Of a stretch of DNA of 11,944 bases, positions 1 to 7,839 are shown one piece after another (position 1 is the first letter of the stretch; the number at the start of each line of letters is the position of its first letter). Source of the DNA: Limisphaerales bacterium (lineage in GTDB: Bacteria > Verrucomicrobiota > Verrucomicrobiia > Limisphaerales > UBA11358); contig PKZR01000226.1 of assembly GCA_003133815.1 (NCBI GenBank), positions 8,522-20,465 of the forward strand, read 5' to 3'. The notes beneath the pieces were generated by a model, which was given only the letters and a program-made list of their open reading frames with translations, made no database searches and was not told where the DNA came from. The translations under genes and the position numbers were made by a program.

Positions 1-105
1 TGTAAACGGTCGGTTGCGGGTGGTAAATGGCTTCGTGCGCTGTGTAAACGACCGGTTGGCCTGTGTAAATGACTTCGCGGGCCGGATAAATGGTTTCTGG
101 CAACC
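1..105. repeat. Degenerate 21-bp tandem array (5 units, left edge cut by window)
   Basis: The tetramer TAAA occurs at 3, 24, 45, 66 and 87, that is, at exactly 21-bp steps, giving five units (1-21, 22-42, 43-63, 64-84, 85-105). Units 1 and 3 share TGTAAACGRYCGGTTG. Units 2 and 4 share KGTAAATGRCTTCG, so two sub-types alternate and suggest a 42-bp higher-order repeat. Unit 5 begins GATAAATGG. The first unit starts at base 1, so the array probably continues to the left. At its right end an inverted copy appears: bases 105-115 are the exact reverse complement of 6-16. Function is unknown. It could be a phased binding array, a decayed satellite, or the repetitive 3' end of an upstream gene. Confidence 0.75.
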
Positions 106-181
106 AACCGACCGTGTTTGGCATCTTAATCGGGACACATATGCAGTTTTTTGTAGTGTTTCTCTCGAAAGATTGGTTTAG
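2..181 (+). other. Open frame over array: possible 3' end of an upstream gene
   Basis: The frame starting at base 2 is open from the window edge to a TAG at 179-181 (59 codons). Across the array it reads as heptads beginning VNGR, VNGF, VNDR, VNDF and INGF. The Asn codon varies synonymously (AAC/AAT), and Gly/Asp alternate at the third place. After the array it gives an unremarkable tail ending in ERLV. A 21-bp period automatically keeps one frame in register, so an open frame over the array is weak evidence. The remaining 25 codons without a stop are also not remarkable. It may be the C-terminus of a protein entering from the left, or non-coding. No family is recognised. Confidence 0.2.
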
Positions 182-241
182 TAGGCACATCCATCTGTTC
201 ACCGGGCATACGCGCCCGCTGAAATGTCGGGCATATTGATT

Positions 242-3040
242 ATGAAAACACGTTTCACAACATTTGCATCAGTCCTGTTCGTTGCGGCGCTGCTCGCCGC
301 GGGTTCGGTGTTTGGCGCGGACAGCATCGGGCAGTTGCAAGGCAGTTTTGACCAGCCGCCGGACGATGCGCGGATCATGGCGCGCTGGTGGTGGTTCGGC
401 ACGGCGGTCACCAAGCCGGAACTGGAGCGTGAGATGAATGCGATGAAGGCCGGCGGGTTCGGCGGCTTTGAAGTGCAGCAGACTTATGCCCTTCAGCTGG
501 ATGGCGAACTGCCGGGGGTGAAGAACAACAGGTTTTTGTCGCCGGAACATCTGGAGGCGCTGCGGTTCACGGCTGAAAAGGCGAAGGAACTCGGCCTGCG
601 CATGAACCTGACGCTGGGCAGCGGATGGCCCTATGGCGGTCCGCAAATTACCCGGAGCGAAGCCGCAGGCGCGCTGCATGCTTTGGCGCCGGTCAAGGTG
701 TCGGCGGGTCAAACCAGTGTGGATGAGCCGGCGACGCGTGGCGGGGACGCCGGCGAAATTGTCGCGGCGCTGCTCGGCCCGGTGACGGGTGCGCCCGCTG
801 GCGGGAGCCCGTATGTGCCGCTGGAGGTGCGCAACAACACGGCGGTGCTGCCGTCAGATTTGCAGGGGGCGTCGCAGGTGACATTCTACACGCTCGGCCT
901 GCCGGGGTTGGTCAATGTGAAGCGCGCGGCGATTGGCGGCGAGGGTTTCATCGTGGATCATTACAGCCCGACCGCCATCGGTAAGTTCATCAGCGAAATT
1001 GCCGAGCCGGCGATCAATGCGTGCGGGCCGAATCCGCCGTATTCCATTTTCTGCGACAGCCTGGAGGTGGGCGGCGAAAATTGGACGCCGAATTTCCTCG
1101 CGGAATTTCAAAAGCGTCGCGGCTATGACTTGAAGCCGCTGTTGCCAGCGCTGTTCGGCGACTTCGGACCCAAGACTCTCGACATCCGTCATGACTGGGG
1201 CCAGACGGTCACGGAAATTTTCAATGATTACTTCATCACCGGGTTCAAAAATCTGGCGCAGGCGAGCAACAGCAGGTTCCGCATCCAGGCCTACGGCACG
1301 CCGCCGGCCGCGCTCTTCAGCTATGCCTACTGCGATTTGCCGGAGGGCGAATTGGGCGGAAGAAACACGGAGAAGGAATTCTCGGCCACGCGCTGGGCGG
1401 CGTCGGCCAGCCATTTGCTCGGCAAGCCGGTGACTTCATCCGAGACGTTCACCTGGCTGCATTCGCCGGTGTTCCGCGCGACGCCTTTGGACATGAAGGC
1501 GGAGGCTGATTTGCATTTTCTCTGCGGCATCAACCAGATCATCTGCCACGGCTGGCCTTACACGGCGGAGGGCGCGCCGTATCCGGGCTGGAGCTTTTAC
1601 GCTGCTGGAGTCTTCGACGATAAGAACCCGTGGTGGATCGTGATGCCCGACGTGACGAAATACCTCCAGCGCGTCAGCTATATTCTCCGTCAGGGAACGC
1701 CGGCCAATGATGTCGCGCTGTTCATGCCGAACAGTGATGCGTGGACGGACTTGGGAAGGGATTTCAGCATGAGCAAAACGCTGGGGGCCAAAGTGGGCAG
1801 TTCCGTCAAGCTGATCACCGATGCGGGTTACAATCTCGATTTCTTCGACGACCAGTTGCTCGCCATGCGCGGGAAGGTTTCGGGCAACACGCTGGCTTTC
1901 GGCGATGTGCATTATCGTGTCGTGGTGCTGCCGGGGGTTGAGCGCATCCCGCTGGCCACGATGAAGACGCTGGAGGAGTTTGCGCGCGGCGGAGGCATCG
2001 TCATCGCCACGCGCCGCCTGCCGGACCGGGCGCCGGGCTACATGACGCCCGATGCCGACACCCAGGCCGTGCGCGACATCGTCCAGCATCTGTTCAAGGA
2101 TGCGGATGCGCCGGGCATTTTCATCGAGGACGAAAATCAGCTGGCCGCGGCGCTGGCCAAACGCCTGGCGCCGGACGTGGCGATGTCGCCTGCCGCACCG
2201 GATATCGGCATTGTCCACCGCCACACCGATGACGGTGAAATTTATTTTGTCGCCAACACGAGCAACGAACCGAAAAACGTGCAGGCCGCGTTTCGCGTGA
2301 CAGGATTGCAGCCGGAAATCTGGAATCCCATGACCGGCGGCGCCAGCCCTGCGGCCATCACGGATAAATCCGACGGCTCAACCACCATCAACTTGAAGCT
2401 CGAGCCCTACGCTTCGACGATTGTTGCGTTCACGACACGCACTTTGCCCGCGCCGAAAGCTGCCATCTTTGAGGGCGAATTGCCGTCGCCTGTTGATTTG
2501 AGCACTGGATGGACGGTTCGTTTCGGCACAAATGCCGAGCCCGTGGCGATGGACACGCTCGCATCCTGGACGACGCTCACGAACGAGATTAATTTTTCAG
2601 GCGTCGCGACCTACGAAAAGACGGTCACGGTGGCGCCGGGAATGTTGCAGGATGGTTTGTCCGTGAGTTTTGATTTCGGACAGGCAACCCCCCTTGAGGA
2701 ACGGGGCGGACAGGGTTATCGCGCGGAGTTGACCGCTCCCGTCCGCGAAGCCGCGGTGGTTTATGTCAACGACCAGCGTGTCGGCTCGGTGTGGTGTCCT
2801 CCGTATGCGATTGATGTGACCGGCAAGCTCAAGGCCGGCGAAAATAAAATCCGCATCGATGTCGCCAACCTCGCCGTCAACTACATGGCAAGCATCAAGC
2901 TTCCGAATTATGACTATGAGGGAGTGACCCGGCAGTTCGGCAACCGTTTCCAGCCGCAAAACTTGAATCTTATCGAACCGCTGCCGTCCGGCCTGCTCGG
3001 CCCGGTGCGGCTCGTGGCTGCACCCGCAAATTTGAAATGA
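242..3040 (+). CDS. Secreted GH106 family glycosidase (alpha-L-rhamnosidase-like)
   Basis: Predicted exported carbohydrate hydrolase of 932 residues, expected to remove terminal L-rhamnose from plant or microbial polysaccharides outside the cytoplasm. The ATG at 242 is preferred over the in-frame ATG at 224 because it starts a clean signal peptide (MKTRF, hydrophobic stretch, likely cleavage after FGA near residue 27). Neither start has a clear Shine-Dalgarno. Family-type motifs follow in order: RWWWFG (48-53), the GGFGGFEVQQ strand, LTLGSGWPYGG (124-134), DSLEVGGENW (272-281) followed by a RRGYDLKPLLPALFGD stretch, and SSETFTW (399-405). E275 and E401 are my candidates for catalytic acids, by motif position only. 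The middle (about 490-640) looks like a glutamine-amidotransferase-like fold with the GGGIVIATRR strand. The C-terminus (about 760-930) looks like a carbohydrate-binding beta-sandwich with VNDQRVGSVW (842-851). Exact substrate is not determinable. It overlaps hisC by 4 bp. Confidence 0.85.
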   Translation: MKTRFTTFASVLFVAALLAAGSVFGADSIGQLQGSFDQPPDDARIMARWWWFGTAVTKPELEREMNAMKAGGFGGFEVQQTYALQLDGELPGVKNNRFLSPEHLEALRFTAEKAKELGLRMNLTLGSGWPYGGPQITRSEAAGALHALAPVKVSAGQTSVDEPATRGGDAGEIVAALLGPVTGAPAGGSPYVPLEVRNNTAVLPSDLQGASQVTFYTLGLPGLVNVKRAAIGGEGFIVDHYSPTAIGKFISEIAEPAINACGPNPPYSIFCDSLEVGGENWTPNFLAEFQKRRGYDLKPLLPALFGDFGPKTLDIRHDWGQTVTEIFNDYFITGFKNLAQASNSRFRIQAYGTPPAALFSYAYCDLPEGELGGRNTEKEFSATRWAASASHLLGKPVTSSETFTWLHSPVFRATPLDMKAEADLHFLCGINQIICHGWPYTAEGAPYPGWSFYAAGVFDDKNPWWIVMPDVTKYLQRVSYILRQGTPANDVALFMPNSDAWTDLGRDFSMSKTLGAKVGSSVKLITDAGYNLDFFDDQLLAMRGKVSGNTLAFGDVHYRVVVLPGVERIPLATMKTLEEFARGGGIVIATRRLPDRAPGYMTPDADTQAVRDIVQHLFKDADAPGIFIEDENQLAAALAKRLAPDVAMSPAAPDIGIVHRHTDDGEIYFVANTSNEPKNVQAAFRVTGLQPEIWNPMTGGASPAAITDKSDGSTTINLKLEPYASTIVAFTTRTLPAPKAAIFEGELPSPVDLSTGWTVRFGTNAEPVAMDTLASWTTLTNEINFSGVATYEKTVTVAPGMLQDGLSVSFDFGQATPLEERGGQGYRAELTAPVREAAVVYVNDQRVGSVWCPPYAIDVTGKLKAGENKIRIDVANLAVNYMASIKLPNYDYEGVTRQFGNRFQPQNLNLIEPLPSGLLGPVRLVAAPANLK

Positions 3041-4155
3041 ACGCGACGAATAAATTGATTCGTCCGCTTGTTCATAACCTGCACGCCTATGTTCCCGGCG
3101 AGCAGCCGAAGATCCAGGGGCTGATCAAACTCAATACCAACGAGAATCCGTATCCGCCGTCGCCGGGCGTGCTGGCGGCGGTCCGGGCGGCGGTGGACGG
3201 GCGGTTGCGGCTGTATCCGAACCCGACGGCGCAGGTGCTGCGCGAAAAGCTGGCCAGGCTGCATGGCTGCCGCGCGGAGAACATCATCGTCGGCAACGGT
3301 TCGGATGAATTGCTGGCGATGGCGATGAGATGCTTCGTGGAGCCGAAACCAAGCACGCCCATGGCCAAGATCTCCAAACAAGTGGCGTCCACGGTGCAAT
3401 ATTTCACGCCGAGCTATTCACTGTATCCGGTGCTGGCGGACATTCATGGCGCGAAGAAGAATGTGACGGCGTTGAATCCTGATTTTTCGATGCCGAGGGT
3501 CAGCGAATTGAAGCGTGGCAGGCAATGGAATTTCAACGCGGCGCTGACCTTTGTGACGACGCCGAACGCGCCTAGCGGGCGCGGTTACAAGACGTCTGAA
3601 TTGGAAAAGTTTTGCGCAGCGCAAAAGGGCGTCGTGATTTTGGACGAGGCCTACGTGGATTTTGCCGAAGAGAACGCGCTGAAACTGGCGCTGAAATTCC
3701 CGCACGTTCTTGTGGCGCGGACCTTTTCCAAGGCGTATTCGCTGTGCTTCCAGCGTGTCGGCTATTTTGTCGGCCACGCCGAACTCATCGCGGCGCTGGA
3801 CAAGATTCGCGACAGCTACAACGTCAACGGCCTCGGCCAGATCGCCGCTGCGGCGACGCTGGACGAGATCGATTATTACCGCGCCAATATTCAGAAAATC
3901 ATCGCCACGCGCGAATGGTCTGACTCCGAGTTGACGAAGCTAGGCTTCCGTGTTTTTCCGAGCCAGACGAACTTCATTCTCGTGCGGCCCCCGAAATTTC
4001 CTGCAAATGACTGGCTGCAGAAATTGCGCGAACAAAAGATTCTCGTCCGCTGGTTCAACGCGCCGGAAGTCCAGGATTATTTGCGCATCACGATCGGCAC
4101 ACAGGCCGAGGCGGAAGCGTTGGTGCAGGTAGCGCGGAAAATTATTTCCAAATGA
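3037..4155 (+). CDS. hisC: Histidinol-phosphate aminotransferase
   Basis: A PLP-dependent class I/II aminotransferase that converts imidazole-acetol phosphate and glutamate to histidinol phosphate in cytoplasmic histidine synthesis. Its 372 residues are in the usual range. Motifs: NTNENPYPPSPGV near the N-terminus, NGSDELLAM (cofactor phosphate site), TTPNAPSG with N177, ILDEAYVDF with D203 and Y206, TFSKAYSL with the Schiff-base lysine K232, and DYLRITIGT with R350 for substrate binding. The SLCFQRVGYFVG run after K232 is HisC-like rather than aspartate aminotransferase-like. An oddity is the segment 104-118 (KPSTPMAKISKQVAS), which sits where relatives have a short EPGD turn before the TPSYSLYP strand. 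The ATG overlaps the TGA of the glycosidase (ATGA), so translation is probably coupled. No other his gene is nearby, and a different acceptor for the aminotransferase cannot be excluded. Confidence 0.9.
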   Translation: MNATNKLIRPLVHNLHAYVPGEQPKIQGLIKLNTNENPYPPSPGVLAAVRAAVDGRLRLYPNPTAQVLREKLARLHGCRAENIIVGNGSDELLAMAMRCFVEPKPSTPMAKISKQVASTVQYFTPSYSLYPVLADIHGAKKNVTALNPDFSMPRVSELKRGRQWNFNAALTFVTTPNAPSGRGYKTSELEKFCAAQKGVVILDEAYVDFAEENALKLALKFPHVLVARTFSKAYSLCFQRVGYFVGHAELIAALDKIRDSYNVNGLGQIAAAATLDEIDYYRANIQKIIATREWSDSELTKLGFRVFPSQTNFILVRPPKFPANDWLQKLREQKILVRWFNAPEVQDYLRITIGTQAEAEALVQVARKIISK

Positions 4156-4167
4156 CCTCTGGTCGGG

Positions 4168-4224
4168 AACTCCGTCCGGTGGATCGCGGCCAAAACCTTT
4201 TCTTTGCGGCGCGCGGAGTTTTTT
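4168..4224 (+). terminator. Possible weak terminator after hisC
   Basis: AACTCCG (4168-4174) can pair with CGGAGTT (4214-4220), and the right arm runs directly into TTTT. The loop is about 39 nt, much longer than in a normal intrinsic terminator, and I see no good inner stem. The position, between the hisC stop and the GTG start of the next gene, fits a transcript end. The structure itself is poor. Confidence 0.25.
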
Positions 4225-4238
4225 GTTAAAAGCCGGAC

Positions 4239-5054
4239 GTGTATCTGGAGTTTTATGGATTGAAGCAGGCGCCGTTCGACCTCACGCCGAACCCGCGTTT
4301 GCTTTTCCACAGCGGAAAGCACCGCGAGGCGATCAACCATCTGCTTTACGGCATCCGCGAGCGCAAGGGCTTTGTGCAGCTTACCGGGGAAATCGGCGCG
4401 GGCAAGACGACGCTCTGCCGCGCGCTGCTCGAACAGCTGGACGGAAAATATTCCACCGCGCTGATTTTGAACCCGGTGCTGAACGCAAACGAACTGATGA
4501 AGGCCATCGCGACGGAGTTCGGCCTTGAAGTGCGCGGACATGACCGGCTGGAGACCGTTGCGGCCATCAGCGAATTTCTTCTGAAACAAATCGGCCAGGG
4601 AAAGGAAACGGTTTTGATCATTGACGAGGCTCAAAACCTTACGGAGGACCTGCTCGAACAAGTCCGCCTGCTTTCCAACATCGAGACCGACGACCGGAAA
4701 CTGTTGCAGATTGTATTGATGGGCCAGCCCGAATTGCGCCATCGCCTGAACAGCCCGCGCCTGAAGCAATTGCGCCAGCGCATCACCGTGCGTTATCATC
4801 TCATGCCGCTCACCCGATACGAGGCGGGTCAATATATCCAGCACCGGCTCGAACTCGCCGGCGCCCGTGGCGTGCCGTTCTTCACGCAGCCCGCGCTTTG
4901 GCGGGTTTATCTTTACAGCCGTGGAATTCCGCGTCTGATCAACGCCCTTTGCGACAAGGCGCTGCTCGCTGGTTTTGTCGAGCAGAGTGATCGCATTAAT
5001 TATCGCATGGTGGGACGCGCCATTGACGAACTGGAAGGAAAAATCAACGCATGA
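4239..5054 (+). CDS. ExeA/GspA-like AAA ATPase (short form)
   Basis: A 271-residue P-loop ATPase of the ExeA/GspA type, which in type II secretion works with GspB in placing or assembling the secretin. The GTG at 4239 is chosen because it begins the family-typical opening MYLEFYGLKQAPF followed by TPNPR. Walker A is GEIGAGKTT (50-58), Walker B is VLIIDEAQNL (125-134), the sensor strand is LQIVLMGQPEL (156-166), and a conserved arginine pair lies at about 179-181. The GQPEL and LRQRI runs are characteristic of the family. Classical ExeA is about twice as long, with a membrane span and a periplasmic peptidoglycan-binding domain. Both are absent here, so this form is cytoplasmic and must reach the envelope through a partner. 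That partner is probably the next gene, which it overlaps by 4 bp (ATGA). Confidence 0.85.
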   Translation: MYLEFYGLKQAPFDLTPNPRLLFHSGKHREAINHLLYGIRERKGFVQLTGEIGAGKTTLCRALLEQLDGKYSTALILNPVLNANELMKAIATEFGLEVRGHDRLETVAAISEFLLKQIGQGKETVLIIDEAQNLTEDLLEQVRLLSNIETDDRKLLQIVLMGQPELRHRLNSPRLKQLRQRITVRYHLMPLTRYEAGQYIQHRLELAGARGVPFFTQPALWRVYLYSRGIPRLINALCDKALLAGFVEQSDRINYRMVGRAIDELEGKINA

Positions 5055-5554
5055 GCCTTATCAACGACGCGCTGAAACAAGCCCGGCAGTCGCAACAGCC
5101 GAATCCGCCGTCCGGTCAGCCGCCGCTGCGACCGGTCGAACCTGCTCGGCGCGGCGTAGCGGACTGGCTTCTGCCAGTGGCCGTGGTTGCTCTGGCTGGC
5201 GCAGCAGCATTTTTCATCGGGTTGGCGCTGGTGAAGCACAAGCCGGCGACTGTGGCGAAAGCCTCGGAAATTTCAACGACTCAGCCGGCGGCACCTGCAA
5301 TCGTTGCGTCTGCCGTCGTCCTAGCCACCAATGCGCCAACAACTTCAAACACCGTTGCAAAAGCTCCACCTTCATCATCAGGCATGAAATTGCAGGGCGT
5401 TGTTTATGGGGAGAAATCCTGGGCCATTGTGGATGGCAAAACCGTCTATGTTGGTGACAGCGTGGGCGGCTTTCGGGTGAAGGAAATCACCTCGAACGGC
5501 ATCACGCTGGTAAGCCCGGACGGCTCGGAACAGAAGCTGGGGCTTGGCGAATAA
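5051..5554 (+). CDS. GspB-like single-pass membrane protein
   Basis: A 167-residue protein with the family-typical N-terminus MSLINDALKQARQ, a short cytoplasmic segment rich in Pro and Gln, one membrane span (about 38-61, preceded by RR), a low-complexity Ala/Thr/Pro linker, and a C-terminal beta-rich periplasmic domain (about 113-167). That domain contains GVVYGEKSWAIVDG, VYVGDSV and ITLVSPDG. The layout matches GspB/ExeB, where the periplasmic domain contacts secretin components. A good purine-rich ribosome-binding site (GGAAGG, then AAAAATC) precedes the ATG, which overlaps the stop of the ATPase gene. The pair therefore probably forms one complex, with this subunit giving the otherwise soluble ATPase its membrane anchor. 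No secretin or pseudopilin gene is in the window. Confidence 0.75.
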   Translation: MSLINDALKQARQSQQPNPPSGQPPLRPVEPARRGVADWLLPVAVVALAGAAAFFIGLALVKHKPATVAKASEISTTQPAAPAIVASAVVLATNAPTTSNTVAKAPPSSSGMKLQGVVYGEKSWAIVDGKTVYVGDSVGGFRVKEITSNGITLVSPDGSEQKLGLGE

Positions 5555-5574
5555 ATATCCACCGGAAGATTTGC

Positions 5575-6243
5575 GTGCGCTTTCTGGAAAAACAATTCTC
5601 TGGCTCGCCCGCAACGGTTCGCGTCGCCCCGTTCGTGATTTTTCTGGCGCTGACAGCCTGCCAGGGAAAATTAGGTGAAACATCGGCCTACTGGCTTTAT
5701 TTTGCGAAAACCTTGGCCGGTGCCTGGCTCATTTGGGAAATGTGTCCGCTCGTCGCCGAAATGCGGTGGGCGATTTCGTGGGAGGCAATTCTGGTAAGCG
5801 TGGGAATATTTGCGGTTTGGGTCGGGCTTGATCCGTTTTACCCAAAATTTTCCAGCAAAGGTGCGACGGGAAACCCCAATGAGGCTTTTGGACAAAATTC
5901 ACCGCTCGCATGGTTTTTCATTGCCGTTCATGTTTTAGGAATGACATTCGTGGTCCCGCCGCTTGAGGAAGTCTTTTACAGGTCATTTTTGCATCGCTAC
6001 TTCGCCAGCCAGAATTTCCTGTCCGTGCCGCTCAATAAATTTCTGCCGCTGCCGTTTTTTGCGACGGCGCTCGTCTTCGGGTTTTCACACAACGAATGGC
6101 TGGCGGGAATTATATGCGGCGTGGCTTTTCAATGGCTGGTCATCCGCAAAGACCGCCTCGGCGACGCGATGACGGCGCACGCGATCACGAATTTTCTGCT
6201 CGGCTTGTGGATTGTCTGGCGCGGCGCGTGGAATTTCTGGTGA
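5575..6243 (+). CDS. CPBP family intramembrane protease (CAAX protease-related)
   Basis: A 222-residue multi-pass membrane protein with the three CPBP (Abi/Rce1-like) metal-site motifs: EEVFYR (E131, E132, R136), FGFSH (F168 to H172) and HAITN (H202, N206). The GTG at 5575 has a GGAAG ribosome-binding site at a suitable distance. Several hydrophobic spans are visible (about 18-30, 36-52, 63-80, 110-127, 160-170, 178-190, 205-218). The N-terminal half, with YWLYFAKTLAG and FAVWVGLDPFYPKF, resembles from memory the 'CAAX prenyl protease-related' group often found in bacteria with exosortase-type sorting. The family assignment is firm from the motifs, the subgroup is inference. It lies 20 bp after the GspB-like gene on the same strand and is probably co-transcribed. 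The substrate is unknown. Confidence 0.82.
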   Translation: MRFLEKQFSGSPATVRVAPFVIFLALTACQGKLGETSAYWLYFAKTLAGAWLIWEMCPLVAEMRWAISWEAILVSVGIFAVWVGLDPFYPKFSSKGATGNPNEAFGQNSPLAWFFIAVHVLGMTFVVPPLEEVFYRSFLHRYFASQNFLSVPLNKFLPLPFFATALVFGFSHNEWLAGIICGVAFQWLVIRKDRLGDAMTAHAITNFLLGLWIVWRGAWNFW

Positions 6244-6251
6244 GCTGGAAA

Positions 6252-7724
6252 TTATTTCGCATCGATGTCAATCCCGTTGCGTTCGATCGTGCTGCCTTCC
6301 TGCTCGGCGAGATTGGCGAGCGCCTCCTCGTAATTGGCTAGCGCGCGTATTTCCGCGCCGCGTGCGGTGGTCAGGGCGCTTTGATATTGCAGGACTTCAA
6401 AGGTCGTGGCCTTGCCGACAGCGTAGGTCTTCTGTTCGGCGTCGAGCGCTGCCTCGGCGTAAATGCGGGCCTCGCGCGTGGCATCCACGCTTTCGTAGCT
6501 GGATTGCGCCTGTTTCACGGCATTGTCAATTTCCACCATGACGTTTTGCTCGAACTGTTTGAGCTGCAGCACGACTTGCTGCATCGTCGCCTTGGCGGTC
6601 CTATATTGGTTGCGTGGCGCTGTGCTGGTCAACGGAACTGAAATCTGCGCGCCGTAGGTGTAAAACGGACGATCACGCGATTCGATCTGGTTTCCGGTGT
6701 TGTCGAAGCTCTGCCCCGCGCCGTTGTAACCGTAGGTGCCGATCAAATCCAGTTCAGGGAAAAGCTGGTTGAAGTAAAATTTCAATTGGATGCCCTGCTG
6801 TTCCACGTTGAGACGCGCCTGCAACAAATCCGGCCTCTCGCTCATGCCCTTGTTCCAGCTGTCCTGCAAGTCGAACAATTGCAGCGGTGCCTCGAGAGTC
6901 GCGGTCGGCTGGATGTTCGTGCCGTGCGTTTCGGCATACGAATCGGTGATCAGATTTTTCAAGGTGTTCTGGTCAATGGAGAGTGTGTTTTGCGCGGCGA
7001 TCAAACTCGCCCGGCTTGAGGCGACTTGTGATTCGTCCGACTGGACGCTCAATTGGGCCAGCGTGCCGATCTGGACTCGCTCTTTGTCTTGATCCAGCTG
7101 CGTTTGCGCCAGGTCAAGCGCCTCCTGCTGCACCGTCACGTTGTCCTGCGCGTAAATCAGCTCGTAATAGGCGTTCTCAACTGCGGTGACGCTGGTGATG
7201 ATTTGAAGGCGCAAGCCCTGCTCGGAATATTTCAGACGGTTTTTGGCGACGCGGATTGTCAGCCTGTTGTTGTCCACCCAGAAATTTTTCAGCAGCGGTT
7301 GTGTCACGTCCAACTGGACCGAGCCGCTGGAGCTGTCAAAAAAGTTTGTCTGCTCGTAATTCTTGGATGCGTTGGCGCTCAAACCGTAGGTCATGCCCCA
7401 TGGGGTTGCGCCATCGAGGCTGGATTTGAAGGTATTCCCGTCCGAAACGCTGACCGATGCGCCATCGGGCCCGGATTCATTGTGATTGTGCTGGCCGGAA
7501 ACACTGAGCGTCGGATCGTAGCCGCCATAGTCCGCTCGCAGATCGTAAAGCGAAATCTGCGGATTGATGCGTTCGATTTGGACGTCGAGATTGTGCGTCA
7601 GCGCCTCCTGAATGCAGTCCTGAAGCGCCATCGCGCGCACCGGGACGGAATCCGTATTCGTCTGCGCCGCGACCACAAGGGCGGCGAAGAAAAAAGCACA
7701 AAGAGCTGCGCTGGATTTTTTCAT
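6252..7724 (-). CDS. TolC-family outer-membrane efflux/secretion channel
   Basis: A 490-residue exported protein of the TolC/OEP family, which forms the trimeric outer-membrane duct of efflux pumps or type I secretion. I chose the ATG at 7722-7724 because it starts a signal peptide (MKKSSAALC, hydrophobic core, cleavage near VVAA) followed by the MALQDCIQEALTHNLDVQ helix typical of the family. The in-frame ATG at 7766 would place 14 charged residues before the signal. Two OEP halves are visible: the first has YDPTLSVSG, LDVTQPLLKNF and long heptad helices with ENAYYELIYAQD; the second begins with RPDLLQARLNVEQQ and has FPELDLIGTYG and YGAQISVPL. No RND, MFP or ABC partner is in the window. 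The gene ends 8 bp from the convergent protease gene and lies 115 bp downstream of tig. A possible -35 (TTGACG on the - strand, 7757-7762) lies upstream. Confidence 0.88.
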   Translation of the reverse strand: MKKSSAALCAFFFAALVVAAQTNTDSVPVRAMALQDCIQEALTHNLDVQIERINPQISLYDLRADYGGYDPTLSVSGQHNHNESGPDGASVSVSDGNTFKSSLDGATPWGMTYGLSANASKNYEQTNFFDSSSGSVQLDVTQPLLKNFWVDNNRLTIRVAKNRLKYSEQGLRLQIITSVTAVENAYYELIYAQDNVTVQQEALDLAQTQLDQDKERVQIGTLAQLSVQSDESQVASSRASLIAAQNTLSIDQNTLKNLITDSYAETHGTNIQPTATLEAPLQLFDLQDSWNKGMSERPDLLQARLNVEQQGIQLKFYFNQLFPELDLIGTYGYNGAGQSFDNTGNQIESRDRPFYTYGAQISVPLTSTAPRNQYRTAKATMQQVVLQLKQFEQNVMVEIDNAVKQAQSSYESVDATREARIYAEAALDAEQKTYAVGKATTFEVLQYQSALTTARGAEIRALANYEEALANLAEQEGSTIERNGIDIDAK

Positions 7725-7839
7725 GTTGCTGAAATCATGGGGCTTTTGCCGCCATTCGTCAAACACTAGACGCGCGAAGTAACCGTTTGGTTAATTAAAA
7801 CTGTATGTCGATAAAACCCGCGCCCGGCCAAAGATCCGC

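Noticed and set aside
1..120. Transposon end or attachment site
   Set aside because: An inverted repeat exists but is explained by the array itself, and no transposase, integrase or target duplication is visible.
224..241. Alternative glycosidase start at ATG 224
   Set aside because: It would add MSGILI before a complete signal peptide that starts with MKTR, and it has no better ribosome-binding site.
1436..2224. Open frame of 262 codons on the - strand inside the glycosidase gene
   Set aside because: Arg/His-rich translation typical of an antisense shadow of GC-rich coding sequence.
4223..4528. TTG-started frame at the start of the ExeA-like gene
   Set aside because: Shadow in another frame of the ATPase gene, whose own frame has Walker A and B motifs.
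7725..7766. Alternative start of the TolC-family gene at 7766
   Set aside because: It would put a charged, non-signal stretch ahead of the MKKSS signal peptide.
7053..7769. Open frame of 238 codons on the + strand opposite the TolC-family gene
   Set aside because: Antisense shadow of a gene with clear OEP motifs and a signal peptide; no family resemblance of its own.
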